Positions 33,641-44,803 of a stretch of 64,000 nucleotides of DNA are shown here, one piece after another. How positions within the stretch are numbered: the stretch's first letter is position 1; each line of letters begins with the position of its first letter. Below the pieces are notes generated by a model, which saw only the letters and a program-made list of their open reading frames with translations, did not search any database and was not told the origin of the DNA. Origin of the DNA: Atherix ibis (Eukaryota > Arthropoda > Insecta > Diptera > Athericidae); NCBI GenBank assembly GCA_958298945.1, contig OY282609.1, forward strand, positions 14,676,326-14,740,325, written 5' to 3'. The position numbers and the translations under genes were made by a program.

Positions 33641-36130
33641 AAAAAAAGGACAATTATATACATTCTATTTTGAAAAGTAAAAAAAATGGAAGAACTAAAA
33701 ATACTTTAAGAAAAAACTGAATTGTTCTAATTTCTTTTTGAGGCAATTCCAAAACGGTTGTCGCATTACAATAAAAAAAATTTAAATATCCGTAAAAGAC
33801 ATACCATAAAAATGCCGCCCATTTTCTTACCTTAAAGTATAAGAGAAGCCAGTTGCTTCCTTTTTGCTTTTTCTTTTTATTTATTTTAGGAAATAAAATA
33901 AATAAAAATTAAATGGAAAAATTTCTATTATGCAATATTTTTCAGGTAATTAGAAAGAAATTTTATGAAAGGCAAATTTAATCAATATTTTCGTATTAAA
34001 TTAGAGGCAAAAGGTGATGTGATACCTGAAAGAAAATTCCCACCACAGAGCATATGGATACTATCATTCTCTTATTCTCTAAAAATGAAAAAAATAATAG
34101 AAAATGGAAAAGTTCATAATCTACTTTAATAATTTTTTATGGAGAAAATATTTTTATTTTCAGAGAGAGACTTCCCTTATTTTAGTTTGAATTTTGCATA
34201 CTCGTATTTTCTCCCCTATTTTATGATACAAAATTCAGTAACTTACTTATACTTCCGTTTATTAATTTTGTTAAATATATCGCATTAAATATTTAATTAT
34301 ACTTCAAAAACTTAGTTCAGGAAATTCTCATAAATTTGAAAACACCTGAAATGGATATGACTGAGTTCTAAGAAAATGTCTACTAATTAAATATGTTATG
34401 GGGAATTTTATTTTTAAATGATTTTTCTATTTTTTTGGTTTTATAAAATATGTAATAATAAAAATGTTTCAATTTTAAAATTATTCAATTTATAAGTAAA
34501 CTTATTATTTGGGTTTATTTTTAAGAGAATAAAAATGATTTTTATTAAAAAGTTTATTTACTAATTCTTTCTTAAGAATTCTTAAAAATACATTAAATTA
34601 AATTTAAAATTCTGTAGAAAAATTTGTTTTTAAATAAAAAAAATTTGAAAATGTTTCGAAATTCAGAAAATTTTAATTTTTATAAGTTAACCTCAGAGTA
34701 GTCAAGACTGCTTGATTTATTGGTTTGCTGATGATTGGCCAAAGTGTGGGAAAAAAATCGTCCACCGTTTGAAAAAACGTCCATAAAATAAATTTTATGC
34801 CATTAGGTCCGTTCGGAACAAGTATCAGAAAACTTTCTGGTTGTTCAGCAATCAATATCGAATGTAGTTGAAAACCGAGTCAACTGATGAGATACGAATA
34901 ACTTCCAAGGATGCCAAACTGTGGCAAATAGAAATTGCCCTTCCATGGCGATCTGTGGGCATCCTTATTGCATGGGCATTTTTATTATAAAGGGGATCTT
35001 GTCCTTAACAAATGAGATTCACTTGAAGAATTCAAAGTAAAGTTTAATTCCTGCACTAATACTGGCTGGTTTAAAGTCAAGGTTGTAACGAACGGTTTTG
35101 GAACAGACTATTTATGAATAATTGTTTCTTTCCACGGTGCTCAACAATTAAGTGGGCATTGAAAGTTAATATAGTTACAACAAACACTAGTGCAGTTCCT
35201 CAACCATTTATTCGATGGGAATCAGTAATGTTTCCAATCACAGTCTCAATGGATTGGATTATACCGGAAAAAAAAATAAACTGCCTTATGCATTCTTAAG
35301 CAAAGACCTTGAAATAATCGAATCAGTAGAACTATTCTTAGCCAATCTCACTGCATTTTCACTCTAGTAGTCTGAGGCCTTAAACCAAGAAGATTGGACG
35401 TCTTCAAAGAACTGTTCAAATTTAATTATTTAAAAAAATTTCTTAATGGATAGAATTTTATTTTATTGTTTTGTTAATATTTGAAAATCAATCTAAAACC
35501 AAATTTTTCTGGCAACAAGAACTTGAAAATGTTTTGAAAATTTGCGCACTCCAAAAACTCAATTTGGGAAATGCCTAAAATTTGATCCTGTAAATGACAG
35601 AAATTAAAATTATTAATTTATATCAATTAAAAATTATTTGTTTCACATTAAGTTAAAAATTGTTTAACATAAAATATAATTTAAAAAAAAAACGTATAAA
35701 AACTTCTGATTAAAAGTTGTAAATTTACTGAGCGAATTTTCATAAATTCTGAATTGGTAAAAATAATTCCATAAAAACATAAATAATTACAAATTATTCC
35801 AAAAAAACATCCTACCAATTTTAAATTAAAATAACTTGGAAGAAATCAAAATATTCATTGGAAAAAAATTAGCAAAAATTTCTATTTCTGTGAACATTTA
35901 TTTCAGTGAACCGAAAGGAAAATTTCTAATGCGAACGTATCACATTTTCTTATAAATTCACTGGCTTAGAATTGTATAATGAGCACTTTTCCATTAAAAT
36001 TTATTTTTGAAAAGGAAAGAGAATACAAAAAAACTACCCCTTAACATTCTCTTAATGATGAAAAAATAAACAATTTATCAAAAATGGAAAATTATTAAAT
36101 CAAATGTACACGATTCTGACAACAAACGAT
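33641..36130. other. Mostly AT-rich non-coding; unrecognised complex stretch 34.67-35.40 kb
   Basis: 34.67-35.40 kb is clearly less AT-rich and has open frames on both strands (minus 34673-34855, plus 35114-35299). This suggests an old coding or transposon remnant, but no motif is recognisable. The rest is A/T-run DNA. Confidence 0.35.
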
Positions 36131-39100
36131 TTTACGCAATGCTTGGCATGAAATCATGATGATTTTTTTTTGCATCAATTTTAATGGCATGGCATATGCA
36201 CCTGAGAACAGTACCTTTAATAATGGTGGATTTTTCTATAGAAAGTCTTTGAAAAATTACCAAATCTATCCATATACCTGGTCTCAGTGCAGTCATACTT
36301 TTTGCAGTGATTGTAGTAATGAAGCGCACATACAACAGTTTTAGAAGTAGTAGTATTCGTGCAAGTAGAAAAGTTGATAATAGCAAAGGAATGATTTTTA
36401 ATTTTTTTTCAGTTTCCCAACAACCTGGTTGTATTCCAAGCTCGGTTGCACAAACAGAGCACTTCTTTTTGGCATTTCTGTTAAGCCTTTACAATAAATG
36501 CAAAAAATGCACGAGAAAAGAAACGATAAAATGGGAATAATAGAAGTAAGGAAAGCAAGCAGGAATCATCTCTTTGGAAAATGCACTTTTATTTCTAATA
36601 GAACGAAACAATCCAAATACAAAATGGCAATAAATATGAGTGTTCAAAGGCCAAAAGCGCAAATTTGTTGTTATTATTTCATTCAAATGCTCACAAGACA
36701 CGATAGTAAGTCATTTTATGAATTTTCTTACGAAATATGCATTGGTGACCATAACAACGATGTGGGTGGGTTGCATCAATAGGATCCCTCGGTTTCATAG
36801 CCATTTGTACAGTAAACGAAAAGGTTAAGTTGATTCCTCAAAATAGTACCACTTCAAATCCAATCGATATGGTTCCATTTGGAAAACATGACAAAGCATC
36901 AACCCAACTAGGTTGCCATATGTCTGCGAAACTGGGCGAGCCTCATTAAGATCACCATTAAATTCAAAACAAAAAGAACTGTAAACTTCAGTCAGGTGTC
37001 AGAAAAAAATCATCTGAATGAATTTATGTCTTAAGGAATGAAACTCGTTCAACCCTTATGGATTAATAATTCTTAAACTGACACATCCTAAAACTGGCAA
37101 TTAATGCATTTTTTTGTATAAAAGAAAGATCACACATCTCCGCGTCGAATTTTAGTTTTTAGTTAAGTTTCAAACTTTTTGAAAAAAAAAATTATATAAA
37201 AACTTATTAAAAAGAATTGTTTAAATTAATTAAGTAATTTTTAACTATAACGTAACTATTCATTTGGGCTCCTTGGAGTATAATCGTTGTATAAGTACTC
37301 TGCCAGTAACGTTTTCGGATAGCGCTTAAACCGATGCAATGCGGGTGGAAATACTTGCAGTTGGTGTATATAGTCCCCTAAGTTTAAGCTTTCCAATTAA
37401 TATAGTGCACAATTGTTTATCTATTAAAAAAAAATACGAGAAGAAAAAAATTACTTTTGGGAAATGCAGACACAAACCAAAGTGGATTTAAATAAAATTT
37501 TAAAAAAGTGTCCTGGAAAATCTAAAAAAATACTACTCGTATATTATTTTTGTATATTGAGATTTAATTATTCACATTTAAAAAAAGTATCTGAATATGT
37601 TTAAATATTTTTTTAATGCTTCTAGCATAGTCCTCTATAGGAAGTACCTATCGACCGAGTAGACTAATGTTTGCAGAAAAATAATATTGAATCAAAGAGA
37701 GTTCTCGGCACTTTATTTTATTTTGTGTACTGTAAAAAAAACAGAACTTTTTCAGCCTTTATTGAAAATAGTGAAAATCAGATAATATTACTACAGGTAT
37801 TTTTTAGTCCCGAAAAAAACCGCAAAACGCTCCTATTTCAAAGAGTAAATTCAGGGAAAAAAGCATTAATTTTTCGTAAGTTATATATTTAACAGAATCC
37901 TTAATAAAATAACTTCAATAACAAATAAAAGATGATAGTTACTCAGGGATTGATAAATTGAAAAGGTTAATAAAGACTAATTATTATAATTTATTAAAAC
38001 AAAAAAAAGTTCATTATTCGCAAAAGCAATCAAAGTAGAAAAGTTATATTTTCCTTAAGTTATCTGCACCCTTAACTACGAATATACAATAATTATCCTT
38101 GCTTCCATCATATTTCTGAAAAAGAAACAATTTAGTTCTTATTTATTTTCTTTAACATTATAGAGTCAATATTCATTTTGTTTTTATTTTCCTGTAGTTC
38201 TTCCGTTTTTTATTTCGATTATCGAAAGACTCCGAAAATAATAAAATATTAACAAAAGTCATAGAAAATATAACCAGACTGTCGGAGGGGGCAACTCAAC
38301 AGAATTGAAAATTTATTAAGAAAAACTTATACTAAGGATCATATTTGCCTTTTGTCCTTCCCCATTTTCCCTTTGCTCTTCCTTTTGACGTACTCCAATT
38401 TAATTAGAACAATAACATAACTTAAAGTGGAGAACAACATACGATAGTTAAAAGTTGAAGTTTTCCATAAGTCATCACAGGCTATTGATAAGTTTTAATT
38501 CTTCGAAAAAGTGATTTACTTCCCGACCAAGTGTACCTTAGTTGCTTAGAGCAAGTGCACAATTGAAGGAGCAATTTTTCCAACTTTTTTCATATTTATT
38601 TGTTCGCCTTGAGGCAGCGTTGGTCAAGATAAATATAAATCGGAAGAAGAAATACTCCAAGTAATATAAGACAAAAGGCACTAAAAAAGGCAAATATTAA
38701 AGTATTATACTGGGGAGAAGGGAAGGGTAGGGCTAAGCAATTCATAAGGACGCAATAAATATTATTAATTTACTACCGAGTCGTATATTTTCTGACAAGA
38801 AATTAGTAAGAAACCTGAAGTGCATGGCTGCCGCCTCCCATTTACGCCTCTGTACCTTAGAGCACACTTCTACCACCCATTCCGCTCTTGGGTGACCCCA
38901 ATCATAGTGAGTAATTCTTTCGAAAGTCCCTGCAATAATTGCGATGGGCGGAAGTTCTTCCATTTCATCGTGTTGCCATGTAATTGTCTTTTCGAATGCG
39001 AAACAACCTCTAATAAACAATAAAATGAAATGAAATGGAACAGAACGGAACGAATCGAAACGGGAATGGAATCAAACGTAAGGACGAACAATACAAAAAC

Positions 39101-40029
39101 TTTTTAATTACTAATGTAACAAATGAATGGAAAATAATTTTCATGCGTACTAAAAAAAAAAAAAAATAAACAAAATATTAAACTTTTTTAATAATTTTCC
39201 ATTTTCATCATTTATAAGCATACACTAACACAGAAACAAATAAAAATTCGATATAATCTAAGGATCTGTGCGGTATTCTTCATTTAAAAATATTCTTGAT
39301 TATCCGTTGTTCTTTGCTATTGTTTCAAAAATGTCCTTTATTTTTGTTATTTTTTAATTTATTTCTTTTTTCATTTTTATTTTATTCATTTTTATTTGTT
39401 GTCCCTTTATTTGCAGGATTGTTTTGCTTCTAGTTTTTTCCCCAAATAAAAATTATTGGAATTTTATAGGGTCTCTTATTTTGGATTTTGAACAAAAATT
39501 ATGAATTTAACTTTAGTTTTTGCTTTATTTATTTACTAGTACAATTAATAATTATTGTTAGAAGTTCTCTTGTTTTAAAATATTTAATTGAAAAATTATC
39601 GGTACTATTCTATCCCGTAAAGAAACTTTAGGCTCGATGGCGATCTAAAGCTTAGGCCTCAAGACCAAATAAACGAAAACTCTTAATTTTAAATTTAATT
39701 TTTCTGTTTGTGTAAAAGTGGCAAAATTTGAGGTTCAAAAATCGAAATAGCAACAAACAATTTCCTATTTGAACTAATTCAGTTTTTATAATTATTCTAA
39801 ACAGAAACGTTGAGAAAGTTTTTGAGGGTAACAATGAAAAAAAAAAGATTAATTTTGAAATATTTTACAAAAAGTTTTGTAATATTCTCAAATAATTTTC
39901 AGGAAAATTGAAAATTTTGTTTGCATTTACGAACATTTTTCGAAGAATCTTTAAAAAACATTGTCAGTGTTTTTCTTAGCTAGAATCCTTTTGCCAAAAA
40001 TGACAATAAACAATAAATTAATAATTTAA
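36131..40029. other. Non-coding with unrecognised complex stretches
   Basis: 36.13-37.0 kb has overlapping short frames on both strands (up to 94 codons) with no recognisable product. 37.25-37.4 kb and 38.3-39.1 kb are also less AT-rich than average. 39020-39070 is a degenerate AATGG/AACGG-like microsatellite run. I see no RNA gene. Confidence 0.35.
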
Positions 40030-40440
40030 ATGACGATACTTGAGCCAATTTGGACGTATGGACTTGAATTTTGGCGTTGAACTGACCATGCTCTTCCGAA
40101 CTTATCTGAGCTTTATTTCAATGGTTCCTCTGTTATGTACGAAACAGTATTATCAACCGCGATAAAAATATTCCATTTGCTTATAAACTAACTGTACATT
40201 GCTCTATCCTACCATCCTAATCCTTTTGCAAAAAAAAATGTTCACTCCCACCCTACTAAAAAGTATAAAATAAATCGTTTCCTTGTTGAGAAAATATCGA
40301 TGGGTGTTTTCCCTAATATGTCTACATGTCCTTCCACCGGCTTTATTTTGTTAGATTTCAATAGTATTGCCCCGTCATTTGACAGTTGACAAACTTATAT
40401 GTCATTCAAGGTAAATATTTGTATAGTTTTGTCATGTTCG
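40030..40440 (+). pseudogene. Jockey-like LINE fragment
   Basis: From 40030 the frame reads MTILEPIWTYGLEFW, the conserved KPIWTYGIQLWG motif of Jockey-type reverse transcriptase C-terminal regions. It is followed at the right distance by IKIFHLLIN and YHPNPFA, which matches the usual HPN segment near the protein end. Stops separate the pieces. The catalytic part is absent. Confidence 0.6.
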
Positions 40441-40729
40441 TGAGGTTCGAAATTGATACATTGGTTGATGGTTAAGCTATCATTACGGATCGCTTAATCA
40501 CCAACCAATGTGTTAAGTTATTAGAACTTTCTACAAAAAGAACTATTCTATCGTAGCCCCACTTCGAAATTTTATTAACAAAATTTTCATAGACGATGAG
40601 GCTTATTTACCACGCGGCGTAAATGTCTATAAACGAAATTGCTATACGAGTATATAGGGCTCTGAAAACCCAAAAGTGACAGCGGAAAAGCCATTCAGAA
40701 TATTATACAGTTACCGTCAATTCGGAGCA

Positions 40730-41371
40730 CTATGCTCCCTTTTTTTAGCGTGAACTTGAAGATTCTTTATAAAAAACCACACAACACAAATTTGGATGTA
40801 TTACGCTAAAAGTACCTAGAACGTGTTATGCTTATAAAAATAGTTTTATTTATAACACATTATTTAAATTTCATATTTTATTTATTATGTAATATACCAA
40901 TTTGTTTTTGTAAATAAATTATAAAATTCACTTAGTTTATCTTTCATATTGAAAGTTATGATATGGTTTTCATGTTATGTTGGCGCGTGTTAGTGCTGAA
41001 TGCTATCGTACGACTGACTGTGCAACGCACATTTCTTGCCATGGTGCTGAGCTGTGAGCAAGTGAATGCTAATGTGTTTGTGTGGTATGTGTAGTATGTA
41101 TGATGTGTGCATGTTTGTATAACTGTTTGCATGAATGGTTTAGTTTCTAAGTCCAATTGCCACATACTCCCCCACCAGTGGCTTGCTCACGGTAAAAAAT
41201 GAACGAATCTGTTCGGTGGACGAATAATTCTCCCCGAACGGGTTTGTTTTGGTAAAGAATCTTTGGAAACTTAGTGTCTAAGGTAATATTCTTATTATTA
41301 TTGTCAATGTCCGTTTCTTTTGTCGAATCATTTATTATATCGGTTGGCCGACCACGCCACACACGTTTCAA
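40730..41371 (-). mobile_element. Possible LTR-retroelement 3' end (open frame, purine tract, LTR start)
   Basis: On the minus strand an open frame (41371-41147) runs through GGTGGGGGAGTA, a polypurine-tract-like sequence, into TGTGGCAATTGGAC at 41164, which could be the first bases of an LTR (TG start). Downstream on the minus strand are AATAAA and TATA-like strings in the next 400 bp. Frames running over the purine tract into the LTR are usual for such elements. The other LTR end, a second LTR and a target duplication were not found, and the protein piece (VWRGRPTDIINDSTKETDID) is too short to place in a family. Confidence 0.3.
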
Positions 41372-41398
41372 CTTCTTTCAAGGCATTCAAATATTTTG

Positions 41399-41449
41399 GA
41401 CAACCGTATGTCAAAAAATCATTTGTTTTTCGGTTTTTGTGTTGAACAC
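41399..41449 (+). repeat. Inverted-pair repeat, left copy
   Basis: 51 bp starting GACAACCGTATGTCAAAAAA match the reverse complement of 42410-42460 with one mismatch. Both translate to DNRMSKN(H/Y)LFFGFCVEH, so the match includes conserved coding-like sequence. Around both copies there is weaker similarity (GGCCGAC, CCACACACG), suggesting two copies of one degraded element in opposite orientation. Confidence 0.75.
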
Positions 41450-42409
41450 CAAGTTGGCCCATAGTGTGGACCCTTTAGCTGTGTTCGGCATCTTCTTTCT
41501 GGTATAAAAAACAAATTAAGTAAAGAAGTTATTTACTTCAGAATTTACCAGTTGAAAACAGTGCATGCTTATGTTTTTATTTGTTTTTTAAATATGGAAA
41601 ATATTTAAAAAGATTTTTATTTGTCCTTTGGCAGAATAATCAAATATGGTTAAAATAATAAATATCAAGTAGAGCGGCACTATCTAGGCAAAGTGATAAA
41701 TATTTACAAATGCAAATTAATTGTCTACTATGATCCAATGCGAAGGGAGAAAAGAACTGAATAGACAGGAAAACGGACCAAGAACGGCAACAAGTTAAAG
41801 AGTTTTTAGAAACTTTGGAATACACTCATTTTTCTACAGCCTCTAACCATATTGTATTAATATTTATTTTTATGTTTAGAAATTTTTGAAATTAGTTTAT
41901 TTAGTTGGTTCCATAAAAATCCATCTAATAGAATAGCCAGTTTTGTTCATAAGCTAATTTTTTTAAAAAACCATCTGGAAAGAAAAATTTTCTGTATGAT
42001 AAGGTTTCATAGTTTTCATACAGCGATCGTTATCGTCGGAATTGTGTTCAATATTTAGCAGAAGGAAAGAACAAAATTGCTACAACAAAGAAAACAACAT
42101 TTAGTTGTCACAATTGTGGTCTTATTTGCATCTGTAGTATCTCAATGAGATTCGTTATTCCATATTAAGAGGGTTGGACACATAAAATTCCCAAATTAGC
42201 AGAGACCTCTCTATCTGGTAAAAATACCAGATGGTAAAAAATACTTCAATGGTAAAAAAATTACTTCAATGGTAAAAATTCTTATTTCTTCTTCTTATTT
42301 CTATAAACACTGCTTTTGACTTTCCATAACTCTGGGGAATTTTCAAAGTTCTCAAAAAACTCACTCCAAAGTTCATTATTAACAACAGCCATTTGTCGAA
42401 CACTGCGAT

Positions 42410-42460
42410 GTGTTCAACACAAAAACCGAAAAACAAATAATTTTTTGACATACGGTTGTC
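42410..42460 (-). repeat. Inverted-pair repeat, right copy
   Basis: Reverse complement of 41399-41449 (50 of 51 bases). The minus-strand frame around it reads WASFDNRMSKNYLFFGFCVE and continues IAVFDKWLLLIMNFG. I do not recognise the protein; a transposon origin is the simplest guess. Confidence 0.75.
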
Positions 42461-42511
42461 AAAACTTGCCCATCCACAACCAACTTCAGCTATCAACCAT
42501 TGACTCCGCCC

Positions 42512-42553
42512 ATAAAAATAAAAATACGAGTATAAAAATAAAAATACGAGTAT
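42512..42553 (+). repeat. 20-bp unit in tandem, two copies
   Basis: ATAAAAATAAAAATACGAGT is present twice without interruption. It lies inside the region flanking the right copy of the inverted pair and splits its similarity to the left copy, so it probably expanded after insertion. Confidence 0.8.
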
Positions 42554-43260
42554 TTTGATTTTCTTCCAACCAACTCACCAGCCATCCAAATAGTCGGCCG
42601 AATGCCCCACACACGATACAACTTTACTAGTCGGCCTGTGTGTGGGTCACATAATATAAAGATTTGGTGAGGTGAATTGGCCTTCAAGGTCGTGCGGTTT
42701 TAAGTCGTTGATCTTTTTATTCTGGAGCTACAAACATAAGATCATATTTACGGAAAATAATCATCAAACTTTAAAGCATTTACAACATGCTTCAATGGCC
42801 CTAAATGTGCTAAAATATCATTAAGAATTGCCCACAAGCGATCGAGTCCTCCAAAATGCCGTTTACTTGCAAACCATTTAAATTATATTGTATTCAATGC
42901 AAGGTCTAATTATGTAAAAGTAAAGTAACTCTACTTCCCAAAGAACAAATTGGATAACCCTTTAGTTAAAGATTACGTTCGATAAATAATTTCTTAAAAA
43001 AATGAAAATATCTAAAATTAAATCAAAATACCTTAAATGAGTACATTTTATTTATGGTTTTTTAAAAAATGTCTCTTCTAAAATTAGTTCCTTTTAATAT
43101 GATTTAATAGAAAAACAAATTATAATGAAACACAATTTTTGGTAATTTCAATATTAATGAAGAAAGAATATTAAGAAAACAAAAATTCAAATAAATAAAA
43201 ACCAATTTAGGATAATTCTGAATATGATAGCGATTTTCTATTCACAGTAAAATTTTTGGC

Positions 43261-43640
43261 TTATGTTTCGAGATCGTTCACCACAATGCGTTCATACTTT
43301 TCTGAGTGATTTTCAAATCCGACACTGGTGAGAAAATGAGTGCGAGAATATCGAGTCGAAAACTTTGAAGATATCGCAGTCATTTGTGTAAAGAGTGTAA
43401 GAAGTGAATCCGATATCAGTTCCCTTTTACTATCCAATTCGAGCACACTCTCTTCAAAATAGTCTGGTGCTGCTATTTCACTCCGCCTTCTTTCCATTGG
43501 GAATAATTCTTCCACAAAGCCGTTCCAACAGGAATTTTAGACCGGCATTCTCTTCACTTAAATCGACAACTGGCGTGCGTGCACTTCTCATTCTCTCCTC
43601 AAAAGTTGTTCTAATTGGTTTGTATGCGTTGTATAAGTCG
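43261..43640 (-). pseudogene. Unrecognised coding remnant, one frameshift
   Basis: The minus strand first reads TTFEERMRSARTPVVDLSEE, then NAGLKFLLERLCG. After a one-base frame change near 43515 it reads FVEELFPMERRRSEIAAPDY, FEESVLELDSKRELISDSLL through SEKYERIVVNDLET to TAA at 43261-43263. The sequence is charged, Glu/Leu-rich and helix-prone, with much higher GC than its flanks, so it was probably coding. No upstream exon signals are evident. It could be a piece of a transposon protein or a broken host gene; I cannot name it. Confidence 0.4.
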
Positions 43641-43670
43641 AAAATAAAATGGTTTTTTAGTATTTTTTGA

Positions 43671-44749
43671 AATTTAAAATTAGTAAATTTTATGTCAAAA
43701 AAAGAAATTTCAAGTTTTTATTATGTTCCAAATTGTTTTCAAAATTGTTTTGATTGTTTTTCATAATTTTTTAAAAAGTTTTAATAGTATTTAAAGGTTG
43801 TTTTTCTTAAAATGAATTCAGTGTTGTTTTAAAAGTAATCTTCTGCGCGGGTGGATCAACAATTATCATCATTAGTCATTTTTTTAAATTTATCTTTTTA
43901 ATTATTTTCGACGAAAACTTTTGAACATATTTCTAATAATACTAAGCTGCATGGGGCTGATAAATTATTTTTACAGCTATAAATGCATCCCCAAAATCAA
44001 TTCGTTGATTGGTGTTGCCAGAGCTGATTTACTGTTGGTCAAGTTTTTGTGTAACCGCTTTGATGGCAACGTTTTTCAATCTTTTCTAAAATTGATTTTT
44101 TACATTTTTTTGTTATAGAAAAATAAGGAAATTTATTTATTTTTCTTTCTTTTTCGATAATTATTTTTATGAAGAGTTGTGCTTTCTTGTAAATTTTTTT
44201 GGCAGTTATTCTTTTCTTTATTGTAAATTTGTTTGTAATTCCTTCTTTTTTGTGGTACCTTATCTCTAGTCATAAATTTTTAGATCCAAAGTATTCAATC
44301 AAATTTCTATTTGAAATAAATTGTTCTCCTTTTAAGGTTACGTTGACTATTTATTGTGTAATATTTTTTATTAAAGTAAAAAACCAGAATTTAAAATTTT
44401 TTAAATTTCTCAAGGCCCCATTTAAGTTGATTCTCTCCTCTGGATGGGTATTTTTAAGATAATGGCGCCAACGATACAATCGGGTTTAGGGAAATTTTCT
44501 ATACGGAATATTTTTGAGAAAGTTTTCTTTCTATTTCGTATATAATATTTTATGTATACAAATATGATATTTGAACTGAGGCAGTAGTCCATTACCGAGT
44601 AAATTTCTTGCACTGCTTCTACAAAATCTACTCTAAAACTATTTGGGGTTCTAGAAAAATTATTTGAAAAATTAGGGTCTAAAAAAAGTCACAGAAATTT
44701 CCATTTGGACACTATATGAATATTGTTGGAGTAAAAATGTTACTGGAAT
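43671..44749. other. Non-coding, AT-rich
   Basis: Short frames on both strands (for example 43921-44118 and 44199-44462) are Phe/Leu/Ile-rich, as expected by chance in T-rich DNA. Nothing recognised. Confidence 0.4.
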
Positions 44750-44803
44750 AATTTCAGTGTTTGAATATTATTGCAGTAAAAATAATATTCAAACACTGAA
44801 ATT
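44750..44803. repeat. Perfect 23-bp inverted repeat (hairpin)
   Basis: Arms 44750-44772 and 44781-44803 are exact reverse complements (starting AATTTCAGTGTTTGAATATT) around an 8-nt loop GCAGTAAA. It is short enough to be a single RNA stem-loop if transcribed. Flanking sequence gives no further pairing. Confidence 0.9.
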
